From contig CANNCL010000004.1 in assembly GCA_947503155.1 (NCBI GenBank), positions 124,001-188,000 on the forward strand: a stretch of DNA of 64,000 nucleotides. Direction: 5' to 3'. Origin of the DNA: an uncultured Erythrobacter sp. Its GTDB lineage: Bacteria > Pseudomonadota > Alphaproteobacteria > Sphingomonadales > Sphingomonadaceae. The notes under the pieces are model-generated. The model did not search any database, was not told the origin of the DNA, and saw nothing but the letters and a program-made list of their open reading frames with translations. This document shows positions 8,796 to 17,873 of the stretch, one piece after another (position 1 is the stretch's first letter; each line of letters starts with the position of its first letter). A program made the position numbers and the translations under genes.

Positions 8796-10133
8796 ATGCC
8801 CAAGGGTAATCTAAGATTTTGGATCGTTGGCCTTGTCGCTCTCGCTACGATCATCAACTATATTGATCGCGGTGCGTTGGGCGTTTTGTGGCCTGATATT
8901 AAAGCAGAATTTGGCTTCACAAACCAAGATTACGCCAATATCGGCACTGTCTTTGTGCTCGCTTATGCGTTTGGCCAGGGTATTTTTGGCAAAATCTTTG
9001 ACTGGCTCGGGACACGGATCGGCTTTGTTTTGTCGATTGGTGTTTGGTCGATTGCGACCGCGCTCCATGCGCTTGCCGCTGGTGTTGGTTCCTTCGCGCT
9101 TTTCCGCGGGTTGCTGGGCGTTGCAGAGGCTGGCAATTGGCCGGGCGCAGCGAAGGCGAATGCCGAATGGTTCCCGATTAATGAGCGTGCTTTGGCGCAA
9201 GGCATATTCAATTCAGGCGCCGCAATTGGCGGTATTATTTCGCCGCCATTGCTCGCTTTGCTTGCGGCGTTCCTAGGGTGGAAGGCGATCTTTATCGTCA
9301 TCGGTTTGGTCGGTCTGCTGTGGTTGGTGCCGTGGCTGATTGTTTACAAATCAGAGCCCGAAACGCACCCATGGCTTTCCGAGGATGAGCGCAACTTCAT
9401 CTTAAACGGTCAGCGTTCTGACCCAACCGAAGAAGTCGATCACGGCTATCACCCGTCAACCGGCGAAATGCTGACTCGCAAGCAAAGCTGGGGCGCTATC
9501 TTGGCGGCGATGTTTATCGACCCGATCTGGTGGTTGTTCGTGTTCTGGATCCCGATTTATCTGATCGATACGTTCGGCTTTAATGTGAAAGATATCGGCC
9601 TGTATGGCTGGGTGCCTTATGTCGGCGCGATGCTGGGTGCGTGGTTCGGCGGGTTGCTGGCGCAAAATCGGCTGAATTCCGGTTGGTCTGTCGACAAAAC
9701 TCGTAAGATGGTGATCACGCTTGGCGGGCTCATAATGCTCCCGGCATTGTTCTCCATGTCGGTTGCATCGACGCCCACTTTGGCGGTGTTGATTATGGCG
9801 ATCATCCTGTTTGGTTTCCAAACCTCGATCGGCAATATCCAAACCTTGCCGAGCGATCTTTACAGCAAGAAATCAGTCGGCTCACTGGCGGGTTATGCCG
9901 GGACAGCAGCAAAGCTGGCAGCCGCCGGATTGGTCTGGATTGTCCCGCGTTTGACTGAGGCTGACAAATTCAACGAGATGACCGAAAGCCTCGGCCTGAC
10001 GTTTATCGCTCCAATGACACAAAACAGCTATATGCCGGCCTTCATGATCGGCGCGGCGCTCGCCGTCTTGGCGGTCGCCAGTGTGTGGCTGCTCATTCCA
10101 ACAATCAAACCATTGAAACCAAAATCGGCCTAG
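8796..10133 (+). CDS. MFS transporter, hexuronate/DEH-type
   Basis: Inner-membrane permease of 445 residues with about 12 hydrophobic segments, resembling the anion:cation symporter branch (ExuT-like) of the major facilitator superfamily. The first helix carries NYIDRGALG, a typical signature of that branch, and GVAEAGNWPGAAKA matches its conserved helix 4 region. The start follows the kdgF stop by 1 base with a GAGGGGA Shine-Dalgarno. It probably imports the unsaturated monouronate or DEH made in the periplasm, by context. Confidence 0.9.
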   Translation: MPKGNLRFWIVGLVALATIINYIDRGALGVLWPDIKAEFGFTNQDYANIGTVFVLAYAFGQGIFGKIFDWLGTRIGFVLSIGVWSIATALHALAAGVGSFALFRGLLGVAEAGNWPGAAKANAEWFPINERALAQGIFNSGAAIGGIISPPLLALLAAFLGWKAIFIVIGLVGLLWLVPWLIVYKSEPETHPWLSEDERNFILNGQRSDPTEEVDHGYHPSTGEMLTRKQSWGAILAAMFIDPIWWLFVFWIPIYLIDTFGFNVKDIGLYGWVPYVGAMLGAWFGGLLAQNRLNSGWSVDKTRKMVITLGGLIMLPALFSMSVASTPTLAVLIMAIILFGFQTSIGNIQTLPSDLYSKKSVGSLAGYAGTAAKLAAAGLVWIVPRLTEADKFNEMTESLGLTFIAPMTQNSYMPAFMIGAALAVLAVASVWLLIPTIKPLKPKSA

Positions 10134-10165
10134 GGCCGGACCAATTCCTTGAGGGGGAAACAGAA

Positions 10166-10918
10166 ATGAAATTTGCTGGTAAAGTGGCCGTTGTAACCGG
10201 CGGTAGCCGCGACATTGGCCGCGCGGTGTGCGTAAAACTTGCATCCGAAGGCGCGAGCGTTGTCGTCAATTACAACACCAATGAAGCCGACGCGGATGCA
10301 ACCGTTGCGGCTGTAGAGGCTGCTGGCGGTAAGGGCATCAAGGTCAAAGGCGATGTGACCAAATCGGCAGACGTTGATGCGTTGATGGCTGCTGCGCGTG
10401 AGGCGTTTGGCGGCAAGATCGACATCCTCGTCAACAATGCGGGCGGCCTGGTTGCTCGCAAGACGCTGTCTGAAATGGACGAAGAATTCTTCAACTGGGT
10501 CATGCAGCTCAATGTCACATCGACATTCCTCGCTTGCCAAGCGGCTGTTCCGCATATGAGCGAAGGGTCAGCCATCGTGAACCTTGCCAGCCTTGCTGGC
10601 CGTGATGGCGGCGGCGGCGGGGCGATTGCCTATGCCACGTCGAAAGGCGCCGTGATGACGATGACTCGCGGCCTTGCCAAAGAGCTTGGCCCGCAAGGCA
10701 TCCGTGTCAACGCATTGTGCCCCGGCATGATCGCGACAACATTTCATGACAAATTCACGCCGGATGCCGCGCGCGAGAATGTCGCCAATTCAACGCCGCT
10801 GCGCCGCCAAGGCCGCGCTGAAGAGACCGCGGATGCAGTTGCTTATCTGGCGTCGGACGAAGCGTCCTTCATTACCGGAGCAAATCTCGATATCAATGGC
10901 GGCTTGGCTTACTCTTAA
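10166..10918 (+). CDS. SDR-family oxidoreductase, probable DEH reductase
   Basis: Classical short-chain dehydrogenase, 250 residues. The cofactor motif TGGSRDIG is at 11-18, NNAG near 92-95, and the catalytic set is Ser142, Tyr156 and Lys160 (YATSK). It ends in the usual SDR segment (ITGANLDINGG). In alginate loci, enzymes of this type reduce 4-deoxy-L-erythro-5-hexoseulose uronate to 2-keto-3-deoxygluconate with NAD(P)H. The start at 10166 has a GAGGGGGA ribosome site; an earlier in-frame start inside the transporter gene is rejected. The specific substrate is inferred from the kinase and aldolase downstream. Confidence 0.9.
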   Translation: MKFAGKVAVVTGGSRDIGRAVCVKLASEGASVVVNYNTNEADADATVAAVEAAGGKGIKVKGDVTKSADVDALMAAAREAFGGKIDILVNNAGGLVARKTLSEMDEEFFNWVMQLNVTSTFLACQAAVPHMSEGSAIVNLASLAGRDGGGGGAIAYATSKGAVMTMTRGLAKELGPQGIRVNALCPGMIATTFHDKFTPDAARENVANSTPLRRQGRAEETADAVAYLASDEASFITGANLDINGGLAYS

Positions 10919-10942
10919 GCCGAATCAATTCCGGAGAATCTG

Positions 10943-11581
10943 ATGAGTGCTGATCTGTCCAATCGTTTGGCGGGTGCCCCTGTGGTCCCGCTCATTGGCG
11001 AAAATGATGCGCCGCGTGCGGTGAAAACTGCACAGGCGCTGGCCGATGGCGGTTTGACCGTGATCGAAGTCGTATTGCGCTCTGCTGATGCGCAAAGGGG
11101 CATGGAGGCCATCCTTGCTGAGACGGAGGGTTTGATTGTTGGCGCAGGCACTGTGCTGACTTTGGATCAGGCAAAATCGGTCGTGGCAAGCGGGGCGCAA
11201 TTCATCGTTTCTCCGGGCCTTGTCGATGAAATCGCACTCTATTGCCTGGATGAAGGTATCCCCTTTTTTCCCGGCACGATGACCGCTGGCGAAGTACAGC
11301 GCGCCTATGCGCTTGGCCTTAGGGAAGTGAAATTCTTCCCGGCCAGCCTCGCTGGCGGCGTCCCCATGCTGAAGGCGTTTAGTTCGGTTTTCCGCGAAAT
11401 GCGTTTCATGCCAACCGGCGGCGTATCAGCGGCAAATCTGTCAGAATTCCTTGCACTACCCAGCGTCCTCGCTTGCGGCGGCAGCTGGCTTACACCGAAA
11501 GACGCAGTCGCGTCGGGCGACTATGCTCAAATCACCAACCTTGCGAGCGAGGCTGTTGCGATAGCCCGTGCCGCTCGCTGA
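10943..11581 (+). CDS. eda: 2-keto-3-deoxy-6-phosphogluconate aldolase
   Basis: Class I aldolase of 212 residues splitting KDPG to pyruvate and glyceraldehyde-3-phosphate. The Schiff-base lysine is Lys130 in EVKFFPAS, and the conserved Glu lies in VIEVVLRS. The phosphate-binding PTGGVS and the ending GGSWLTP are also present. Length and motifs match Eda. It sits 24 bases after the reductase and 18 bases before the KDG kinase, completing the uronate branch. A second copy for Entner-Doudoroff use elsewhere in the genome is possible. Confidence 0.94.
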   Translation: MSADLSNRLAGAPVVPLIGENDAPRAVKTAQALADGGLTVIEVVLRSADAQRGMEAILAETEGLIVGAGTVLTLDQAKSVVASGAQFIVSPGLVDEIALYCLDEGIPFFPGTMTAGEVQRAYALGLREVKFFPASLAGGVPMLKAFSSVFREMRFMPTGGVSAANLSEFLALPSVLACGGSWLTPKDAVASGDYAQITNLASEAVAIARAAR

Positions 11582-11599
11582 ATCCAAAGGCTCCTCCCC

Positions 11600-12631
11600 A
11601 TGGCTGAATTCCTTTCCTTTGGCGAAATCATGCTCCGGCTCAAAACTTCCGGGCATGAACGCTTTTTCCAATCACCCAGTTTTGAGGCGACCTTTGGCGG
11701 CGGCGAAGCCAATGTCGCGGTTGCGTTGAGCAATTACGGCCTGAATTCCGGCTTTGTCAGCGCTTTGCCAGACAATGACATTGGCGAAGCGGCAATCCGT
11801 GAATTGCGCGGCTTTGGTGTCGATACGTCGATGATCCGGCGCAGCGGTGACCGGGTTGGCATCTATTATCTCGAAGCGGGCGCGAACCAGCGTCCGTCAA
11901 AAGTGGTCTATGACCGCGATCGTTCGTCAATCTGCGAAGCGGGGCCGGGCGACTTCGATTGGCCAACTATCTTTAACGGCGCAAAATGGCTGCACATTAC
12001 CGGCATCACGCCAGCGCTCAGCCAATCTGCCGCCGATCTCAGCCTCGAATGTGTGAAGGCTGCGCAGGCAGCGGGCGTCACCGTCTCTTGCGATTTCAAC
12101 TTTCGCGGCAAGCTATGGAAATATGGCAAGACCGCACCAGAAGTGATGCGCGAGCTGGTCAAATATGTCGATGTTGGCATTGCCAATGAAGAAGATTGCC
12201 AAAAATCTCTCGATATCTCTGTCGATGTCGATGTGGAAAGCGCCGAACTCGATACCGCCAAATATGAGGCATTGTCGGCTAAAGTGCTCGAAATCTATCC
12301 AGAGATGAGCACAATCGCGATCACTTTGCGCGAAAGCTTTAGCGCAGACCGCAACGGTTGGTCGGCGTGTCTGCGCACTCGCGAAGACGGCTTTAAGCTG
12401 TCGCGGCGTTTTGAGATGACCGATATTGTCGACCGGGTTGGCGGCGGCGACAGCTTCGCCTCGGCATTGATCTATGGTCTCAATGCGTATGAAGATCGCC
12501 AGCAAAGCTTGGAATTTGCGGTGGCCGCGAGCTGTCTCAAACATTCAATTCTGGGCGACTTTAACCGGGTCACGGTTCCTGAGGTTGAGAAGCTGATGGG
12601 CGGCGATGGATCAGGCCGGGTCCAGCGATAG
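11600..12631 (+). CDS. kdgK: 2-keto-3-deoxygluconate kinase (PfkB family)
   Basis: Sugar kinase of 343 residues that phosphorylates KDG at C6 with ATP. The N-terminal PfkB signature [12 protein letters not shown] is near 36-47. The C-terminal signature [12 protein letters not shown] includes the catalytic-base Asp. It is the last gene of the alginate run and supplies the substrate of the adjacent aldolase. No clear terminator follows; the next gene starts 156 bases on with a separate ribosome site. Its end therefore defines the right border of the catabolic locus. Confidence 0.93.
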   Translation: MAEFLSFGEIMLRLKTSGHERFFQSPSFEATFGGGEANVAVALSNYGLNSGFVSALPDNDIGEAAIRELRGFGVDTSMIRRSGDRVGIYYLEAGANQRPSKVVYDRDRSSICEAGPGDFDWPTIFNGAKWLHITGITPALSQSAADLSLECVKAAQAAGVTVSCDFNFRGKLWKYGKTAPEVMRELVKYVDVGIANEEDCQKSLDISVDVDVESAELDTAKYEALSAKVLEIYPEMSTIAITLRESFSADRNGWSACLRTREDGFKLSRRFEMTDIVDRVGGGDSFASALIYGLNAYEDRQQSLEFAVAASCLKHSILGDFNRVTVPEVEKLMGGDGSGRVQR

Positions 12632-12787
12632 AGCCATCCGGCGATCGCTTGCGCGTCGATGTGGGATAGTCGGAGTGCATGGCCGCTTTTTTGCGTTCGG
12701 TTGAAACGCTGACCCAGCGCTATCGGTCCGTTTACGGATAATACAGACTGAGTGGCGTTCCCCCTTGTTACAATCTAACGGGGGGGA

Positions 12788-14413
12788 ATGTTGCGCATTT
12801 CTGAACTTACATTGCCCCTCCATCATCCAGAGGAGGCCATGCCCGCTGCGATCTGTAAGCGATTGAAGATTTCGCCGCGGGATCTGGTGAAATATACCGT
12901 CTCGCGCCGCGGTCACGATGCCCGCAACAAAGCTAAGATCACGCTGGTCTATTCCGTTGATGTGAACGTGAAGGACGAAGCGAAGGTGCTCACGCGTTTT
13001 CGCAAGGACAAGAACGTCCAACTTACGCAAGATCCGCGTTATCATTTGGTCGCCAAAGCAAACGGATCGGGCAAGGCCAAGCGGCCTGTCGTAATAGGCG
13101 CAGGGCCATGCGGTTTGTTTGCCGGGCTCATTCTCGCGCAAATGGGTTTCCGCCCGATCATCCTAGATCGCGGCAAGCTGGTGAGGGAGCGGACTAAGGA
13201 CACTTGGGGCCTATGGCGGCGCGGGGTTCTCAATCCGGAATCAAACGCCCAATTTGGCGAAGGCGGTGCGGGCACGTTTTCCGATGGAAAGCTCTATAGC
13301 CGTATCAAAGACCCGGCCAACCGCGACCGCAAAGTCCTGACCGAATTTGTGAAGGCAGGCGCACCGGCGGAGATATTGACCGAGGCCCATCCGCATATCG
13401 GCACCTTCCGCCTTGTGAAGATGGTGGAGAGTATGCGCAAAAGCATCGAAGAGTTGGGCGGCGAGTACCGTTTTTCCACCCGCGTTGATGATGTCGATAT
13501 TGTGACCGATGCTCTGGGTGAGCGCCGTGTGCGGGGTGTCCAATTAAGCAATGGCGAGTTTCTGGAGGCGGACCATATTGTGCTCGCAATTGGTCACAGC
13601 GCGCGTGACACTTTTGCGATGCTGCACGCCGCCGGGGTTTACGCCGAAGCCAAGCCATTCTCGATGGGGGTGCGGATCGAACACCCGCAATCGTGGATCG
13701 ACAAATCACGGTTCGGCGTGGACGCTGGAAACCCGATCCTTGGCGCAGCGGAATATCATATTTCGCACCACTGCAAGAATGACCGGACGGTATACAGTTT
13801 CTGCATGTGCCCCGGCGGGACCGTTGTCGCGGCGACGTCAGAAGAAGGCCGCGTGGCCACTAACGGCATGAGCCAATATTCGCGGAACGAGCGCAATGCC
13901 AATTCTGGATTGGTCGTCGCGATTGACCCGGAACGCGATTTTCCCGGCGATCCGCTTGCCGGCATTGCCCTGCAACGCCACTGGGAATCGCTCGCTTTTG
14001 TTGCAGGCGGATCAAATTACAAAGCGCCGGCACAAAGGCTCGGAGACTTCCTTGCAGGGCGTGCGTCCACGGCAGAGGGAACGGTGGCATCGTCTTACAA
14101 GCCCGGCGTGCATATGACCGATTTGGCCGAGTGTTTGCCCGCTTTTGCGGTGGAGGCCATGCGCGAGGCGCTCCCTGTATTTGGCCGCCAAATTCCAGGA
14201 TATGACCATCCAGATGTGATGATGACCGGCGTCGAAACGCGCACTTCATCGCCGGTCCGCTTCACACGGGGCAATGATCTGCAAAGTCTGAACACCGCCG
14301 GACTGTTTCCTGCCGGAGAAGGGGCTGGCTATGCCGGCGGCATTTTGTCTGCGGCGGTGGACGGGATCAAAATCGCAGAGGCGGTATCGCTAAGCATTTG
14401 CAGCGAGGTTTGA
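12788..14413 (+). CDS. FAD-dependent dehydrogenase of unknown substrate (COG2509-like)
   Basis: Flavoprotein of 541 residues. The first ~95 residues form a small basic N-terminal domain (RRGHDARNKAKI). A Rossmann FAD motif follows (VIGAGPCGLFAGL, near 99-111), then SNAQFGEGGAGTFSDGKL and a C-terminal GEGAGYAGGILSAAVDG FAD-contacting segment. This architecture matches the conserved uncharacterised FAD-dependent dehydrogenases (COG2509). The start is uncertain: ATG at 12788 has its G-run only one base upstream, and ATG at 12839 follows AGGAGGCC closely. No partner gene is evident. I do not assign a reaction. Confidence 0.85.
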   Translation: MLRISELTLPLHHPEEAMPAAICKRLKISPRDLVKYTVSRRGHDARNKAKITLVYSVDVNVKDEAKVLTRFRKDKNVQLTQDPRYHLVAKANGSGKAKRPVVIGAGPCGLFAGLILAQMGFRPIILDRGKLVRERTKDTWGLWRRGVLNPESNAQFGEGGAGTFSDGKLYSRIKDPANRDRKVLTEFVKAGAPAEILTEAHPHIGTFRLVKMVESMRKSIEELGGEYRFSTRVDDVDIVTDALGERRVRGVQLSNGEFLEADHIVLAIGHSARDTFAMLHAAGVYAEAKPFSMGVRIEHPQSWIDKSRFGVDAGNPILGAAEYHISHHCKNDRTVYSFCMCPGGTVVAATSEEGRVATNGMSQYSRNERNANSGLVVAIDPERDFPGDPLAGIALQRHWESLAFVAGGSNYKAPAQRLGDFLAGRASTAEGTVASSYKPGVHMTDLAECLPAFAVEAMREALPVFGRQIPGYDHPDVMMTGVETRTSSPVRFTRGNDLQSLNTAGLFPAGEGAGYAGGILSAAVDGIKIAEAVSLSICSEV

Positions 14414-14637
14414 GGCGCACAATAGCAAGACAAGCTTGCCGCTTAGAAATCGTCCTAACCTCGCTTCTAAACGTCTAAACTCGCAGAGGGCGTAATGTGT
14501 GAAGCTGAACCTGAACCTGCGACCGCTTCTAGCTCCAAGTAAGGCAAAGGCCGCTCCCGAGTGAAGGCGAGATAGAGCCAGGTTTTTCACGGAATTGCAT
14601 GGGCGGCGCGGGAAGGGCGGTCAGACCATTGAAATAA
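14414..14637. other. Intergenic stretch without a recognisable gene
   Basis: 224 bases between the flavoprotein gene and the tRNA. Short open frames here lack ribosome sites and protein-like composition. I see no strong terminator or repeat. Confidence 0.5.
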
Positions 14638-14712
14638 TGGTGGGCGCGGCAAGGATTGAACTTGCGACCCCACCCGTGTGAAGGGTGTGCTCTACCACTG
14701 AGCTACGCGCCC
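14638..14712 (-). tRNA. tRNA-Val (anticodon CAC)
   Basis: Reading the minus strand from 14712: acceptor GGGCGCG pairs with CGCGCCC, D-arm GCTC/GAGC, anticodon stem CACCC/GGGTG with loop TTCACAC (anticodon CAC, Val GTG codons), T-arm GCAAG-TTCAATC-CTTGC, discriminator A and an encoded CCA. All four stems pair perfectly. It stands alone between the flavoprotein gene and sppA. Confidence 0.95.
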
Positions 14713-14829
14713 GCCCGTTTGCGAGGGTGATCCCCTCAGGCAGAGGCGGGCGTCTAATGCGCGCTTAGGCGCATTGCAAGCGAATCCAGCCGCTATTCCG
14801 GCCTAGCTACAAGACTGTCTGACGCCGCT

Positions 14830-16725
14830 TTAGCGTCCGAACCATACCCCGAACAATTCGATCAAGCTGCGGGTTTCTGATCCGCTGATGGGGCGGGTTT
14901 CAATGGGGCATTCTAAGCAATAGGCTTGGATGCCCTGCGTCCCCGCAAGCCGCTGCGCATCGCGGGTCAGTTGGCCGAGGACCAAGTTACGCCGCTGCGC
15001 CGCCACCGCGAACAGATCGCCTCCGCGCGTTGTTGCTGCGGGCGTTGCTGCGCTGCTCACCAATTGGCGGATGAGCGAATTGTAATTCGCCTCCGACGCG
15101 CCGAGATAGCGGGTGCGCCAATCGTTCTCTTCTAGGCCCGCTTGGCCCGCGACCCATGCCAGCGCCTCTTCCATGCCGCCAAATTGGTCGACCAAACGCT
15201 TTTGCATGGCGGTGCCGCCATCCCATACGCGCCCTTGCGCCACCGCGTCGACTTGCTCGGTCGTCATACCGCGCGCTTCGCCAACGATGCCAAGAAAGTC
15301 GGAATAAGTGTCGGTCACGCCGGCTTGCAAAATGGCATCAACCTCTGGTGACAGACCAGCGATCAGGTCAGGCTGTCCCGACAGGGGCGTGGTGCGATAG
15401 CCATCGGCGTTCACCCCGATTTCTGCCGCGGCATCCTCAAAAGTTGGCAACACGGCAAAAACGCCGATGGAACCGGTGATCGTTTCAGGTTGCGCAAAGA
15501 TACGGTCGCCTGCGGTTGCCACCCAATAGCCGCCGCTTGCCGCGACATTGGCGAAGGAAATCGCGACAGGGATATCTTTCGCGCGGTACCGTTCGACCGC
15601 ACGGCGGATTTCTTCCGAAGCGAGAACGGATCCGCCCGGGGAATTAACCCGCACGACCAGCCCCTTAATATCATCATCACCAATCGCATCGTCGAGCAAA
15701 TCCGCGATCCGGGTGCCGCCTGCGGAGCCTGGGCCAGCATCACCGTCCACAATGACGCCGGCAACCGTGATGACCGCGATTTCATTGCTGCTGCTTGCTT
15801 CCCCGGTGCCAATATCGGCGAGGTACGGGGTCAGCTCGCTCATTGCATAGGCGCCGGGCTTTGTGCTCCAGCTGTCATCGCCAGCGATTTCGGCGACGCG
15901 CGTGCCGAATTGAACGCGGTCGCCCAATTGATCGACGAGCCCTGCTTCCAAAGCGGCTTTGGCGAGGTCTCCTGAGGACGCCTCAACCCACGCGACCGGA
16001 TCGCTGGTGACGCGTGCCAATTCGAGCGATGGCCGCGCCTTTTTAACATTGGCCTGCCATTCTTCCCACAACGCGCCGTACAGCCCGGCGAGGTTTTCGC
16101 GCGCCGCATCTGATGGCCCGTTGAGGATGTAAGGTTCGACCGCAGATTTAAATTCACCGACCCGGTAAACGCGCGTGTTGATGTTCAACCGGTCTAGCAA
16201 TTCGGCGTAATAAAGGTTGCTGCCGCCGGGGCCAGCAATCAGCGCGCCGCCGAGCGGATCGGCCCAAACCTCGCTGGCATGTGCGGCCAAATGCATGTGG
16301 TCATCACCGTAACCAATGGCATAGGTCAGCACCGGTTTTTCGGTTTGGCGCACGCGGTCCATTGCCTCGCCAATGGCTTGCAAGTGAACTTGCCCGCCGC
16401 CGGCAAAGGCTGTCATGTCGATCACGACGGCTTTGATCCGTTCATCGCCAGCGGCGGCATCCAAGGCCCGCACCAGATCGCGGGCCTGATGTTCAATCGG
16501 CGGGGCCTGTCCGCTCAGCAAAGCCGAAAGCGGATCAACCGCGGCGCGTTCCTCCACAACGTATCCCGACAGATCAATATAAAGCGCGCCGTCGCGGACT
16601 TGACCGGGATTGGGTGTGGCTGACAAAATGCTGAAAAGTGCGAGGAAGAACAATAGCATAAAGACAAGAACAAGCGCGTCCTTAATCCCGACGATGACTT
16701 TCCATGCCTTGCCGATGAAGCTCAT
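14830..16725 (-). CDS. sppA: Signal peptide peptidase SppA, long (67K) type
   Basis: Membrane-bound serine protease that digests cleaved signal peptides, 631 residues. One N-terminal transmembrane segment (about 17-37) is followed by two tandem SppA domains. The catalytic dyad is Lys193 in GEFKSAVE (first domain) and Ser397 in VAASGGYW (second domain), as in the E. coli two-domain enzyme. The start at 16725 (MSFIGKAWK) is chosen because the frame upstream of it overlaps the pyrB leader and gives an un-SppA-like N-terminus. Divergent from pyrB. Confidence 0.93.
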   Translation of the reverse strand: MSFIGKAWKVIVGIKDALVLVFMLLFFLALFSILSATPNPGQVRDGALYIDLSGYVVEERAAVDPLSALLSGQAPPIEHQARDLVRALDAAAGDERIKAVVIDMTAFAGGGQVHLQAIGEAMDRVRQTEKPVLTYAIGYGDDHMHLAAHASEVWADPLGGALIAGPGGSNLYYAELLDRLNINTRVYRVGEFKSAVEPYILNGPSDAARENLAGLYGALWEEWQANVKKARPSLELARVTSDPVAWVEASSGDLAKAALEAGLVDQLGDRVQFGTRVAEIAGDDSWSTKPGAYAMSELTPYLADIGTGEASSSNEIAVITVAGVIVDGDAGPGSAGGTRIADLLDDAIGDDDIKGLVVRVNSPGGSVLASEEIRRAVERYRAKDIPVAISFANVAASGGYWVATAGDRIFAQPETITGSIGVFAVLPTFEDAAAEIGVNADGYRTTPLSGQPDLIAGLSPEVDAILQAGVTDTYSDFLGIVGEARGMTTEQVDAVAQGRVWDGGTAMQKRLVDQFGGMEEALAWVAGQAGLEENDWRTRYLGASEANYNSLIRQLVSSAATPAATTRGGDLFAVAAQRRNLVLGQLTRDAQRLAGTQGIQAYCLECPIETRPISGSETRSLIELFGVWFGR

Positions 16726-16856
16726 GCGTATATGTGTCCCTGCTTGTGCAAAATGCTTGGCACGCAAGATAGGCGTGCTTTGTTCAAACTTCCATGCCGA
16801 ACCTGCCATTGAATAGGTTGAGCGTTGGACATGGCTCGACTAGAGGCTTGCGTTTG

Positions 16857-17873
16857 ATGGATCAGATACCAACAAAAAATGAGTCAGGCCGCTTTCCAGC
16901 CGGTCGTCTCGCATTTCCGCACCGCGACCTCACTGGCATTGGCCAGCTTGAACGCCACGAAATTCTGTATCTTCTGGATCAAGCAGAACAATGGGTGACG
17001 CTCAACCGGCAAAGCACCAAACATGCCGGGCTGCTCAGCGGTCTAACGATCATAAACGCTTTCTTTGAAAACTCGACGCGTACGCTGCTCAGTTTTGAGA
17101 TTGCGGGCAAGCGGCTGGGCGCGGATGTCGTCAATATGCATGCCGCGCAAAGCTCTGTGAAAAAGGGTGAGACGCTGATCGATACAGCGATCACGCTAAA
17201 CGCTATGCGCGCGGATGCGATTGTTATCCGGCATGGGTCGAGCGGGGCGACGCAATTGATCGCGGACAAGGTCGATTGCCCGGTTCTGAATGCGGGCGAT
17301 GGTCAGCATGAGCACCCGACACAAGGCTTGCTTGATGCGTTGGCATTGCGAGAGGCTTTGGCGAAACGCGGCGAGGCGAGCGAGGATTTCACAGGGCGCA
17401 CGGTCACGATTTGCGGCGATATTCTGCATAGCCGGGTGGCGCGGTCCAACATTTTGTGCCTGCAAGCATTGGGCGCGACAATTCGCCTTTGTTCGCCGCC
17501 CGCTTTGATGCCAGCGGGAGTTGAGGCGATGGGTGCGGAGCCATTTTTCGACTTTGACGCCGCGCTTGCGGGGACAGATGTGGTCATGATGCTGCGCCTT
17601 CAGCAAGAGCGGATGGCGGGGCAATTCATTCCCTCTGCGCGCGAATATCACCATCTTTACGGTCTGACCAAAGCGCGGCTCGAACGGGCTGCGCCGGGCG
17701 CGCTTGTGATGCATCCCGGCCCGATGAACCGCGGTGTGGAGATCGACAGCGAGGTTGCCGATATGCTGGATCGTTCGATCATAACGCAGCAAGTGGAGAT
17801 GGGGGTCGCAATCCGCATGGCTTGCCTTGATGTGCTCACTCGGTCTGCGCGCGGTGTGGAGGGCTGGTCATGA
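16857..17873 (+). CDS. pyrB: Aspartate carbamoyltransferase catalytic subunit
   Basis: Second step of pyrimidine synthesis: carbamoyl phosphate plus aspartate to carbamoyl aspartate. 338 residues, with the carbamoyl-phosphate loop ENSTRT (Ser73-Thr76), a lysine loop (SVKKGET) and HPTQGLLD. The start at 16857 follows TAGAGG; an in-frame ATG 63 bases upstream is possible but adds an atypical leader. Its stop overlaps the next gene's start (ATGA), indicating coupled synthesis with the degenerate dihydroorotase, a pairing known for PyrB-PyrC' complexes. Confidence 0.95.
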   Translation: MDQIPTKNESGRFPAGRLAFPHRDLTGIGQLERHEILYLLDQAEQWVTLNRQSTKHAGLLSGLTIINAFFENSTRTLLSFEIAGKRLGADVVNMHAAQSSVKKGETLIDTAITLNAMRADAIVIRHGSSGATQLIADKVDCPVLNAGDGQHEHPTQGLLDALALREALAKRGEASEDFTGRTVTICGDILHSRVARSNILCLQALGATIRLCSPPALMPAGVEAMGAEPFFDFDAALAGTDVVMMLRLQQERMAGQFIPSAREYHHLYGLTKARLERAAPGALVMHPGPMNRGVEIDSEVADMLDRSIITQQVEMGVAIRMACLDVLTRSARGVEGWS

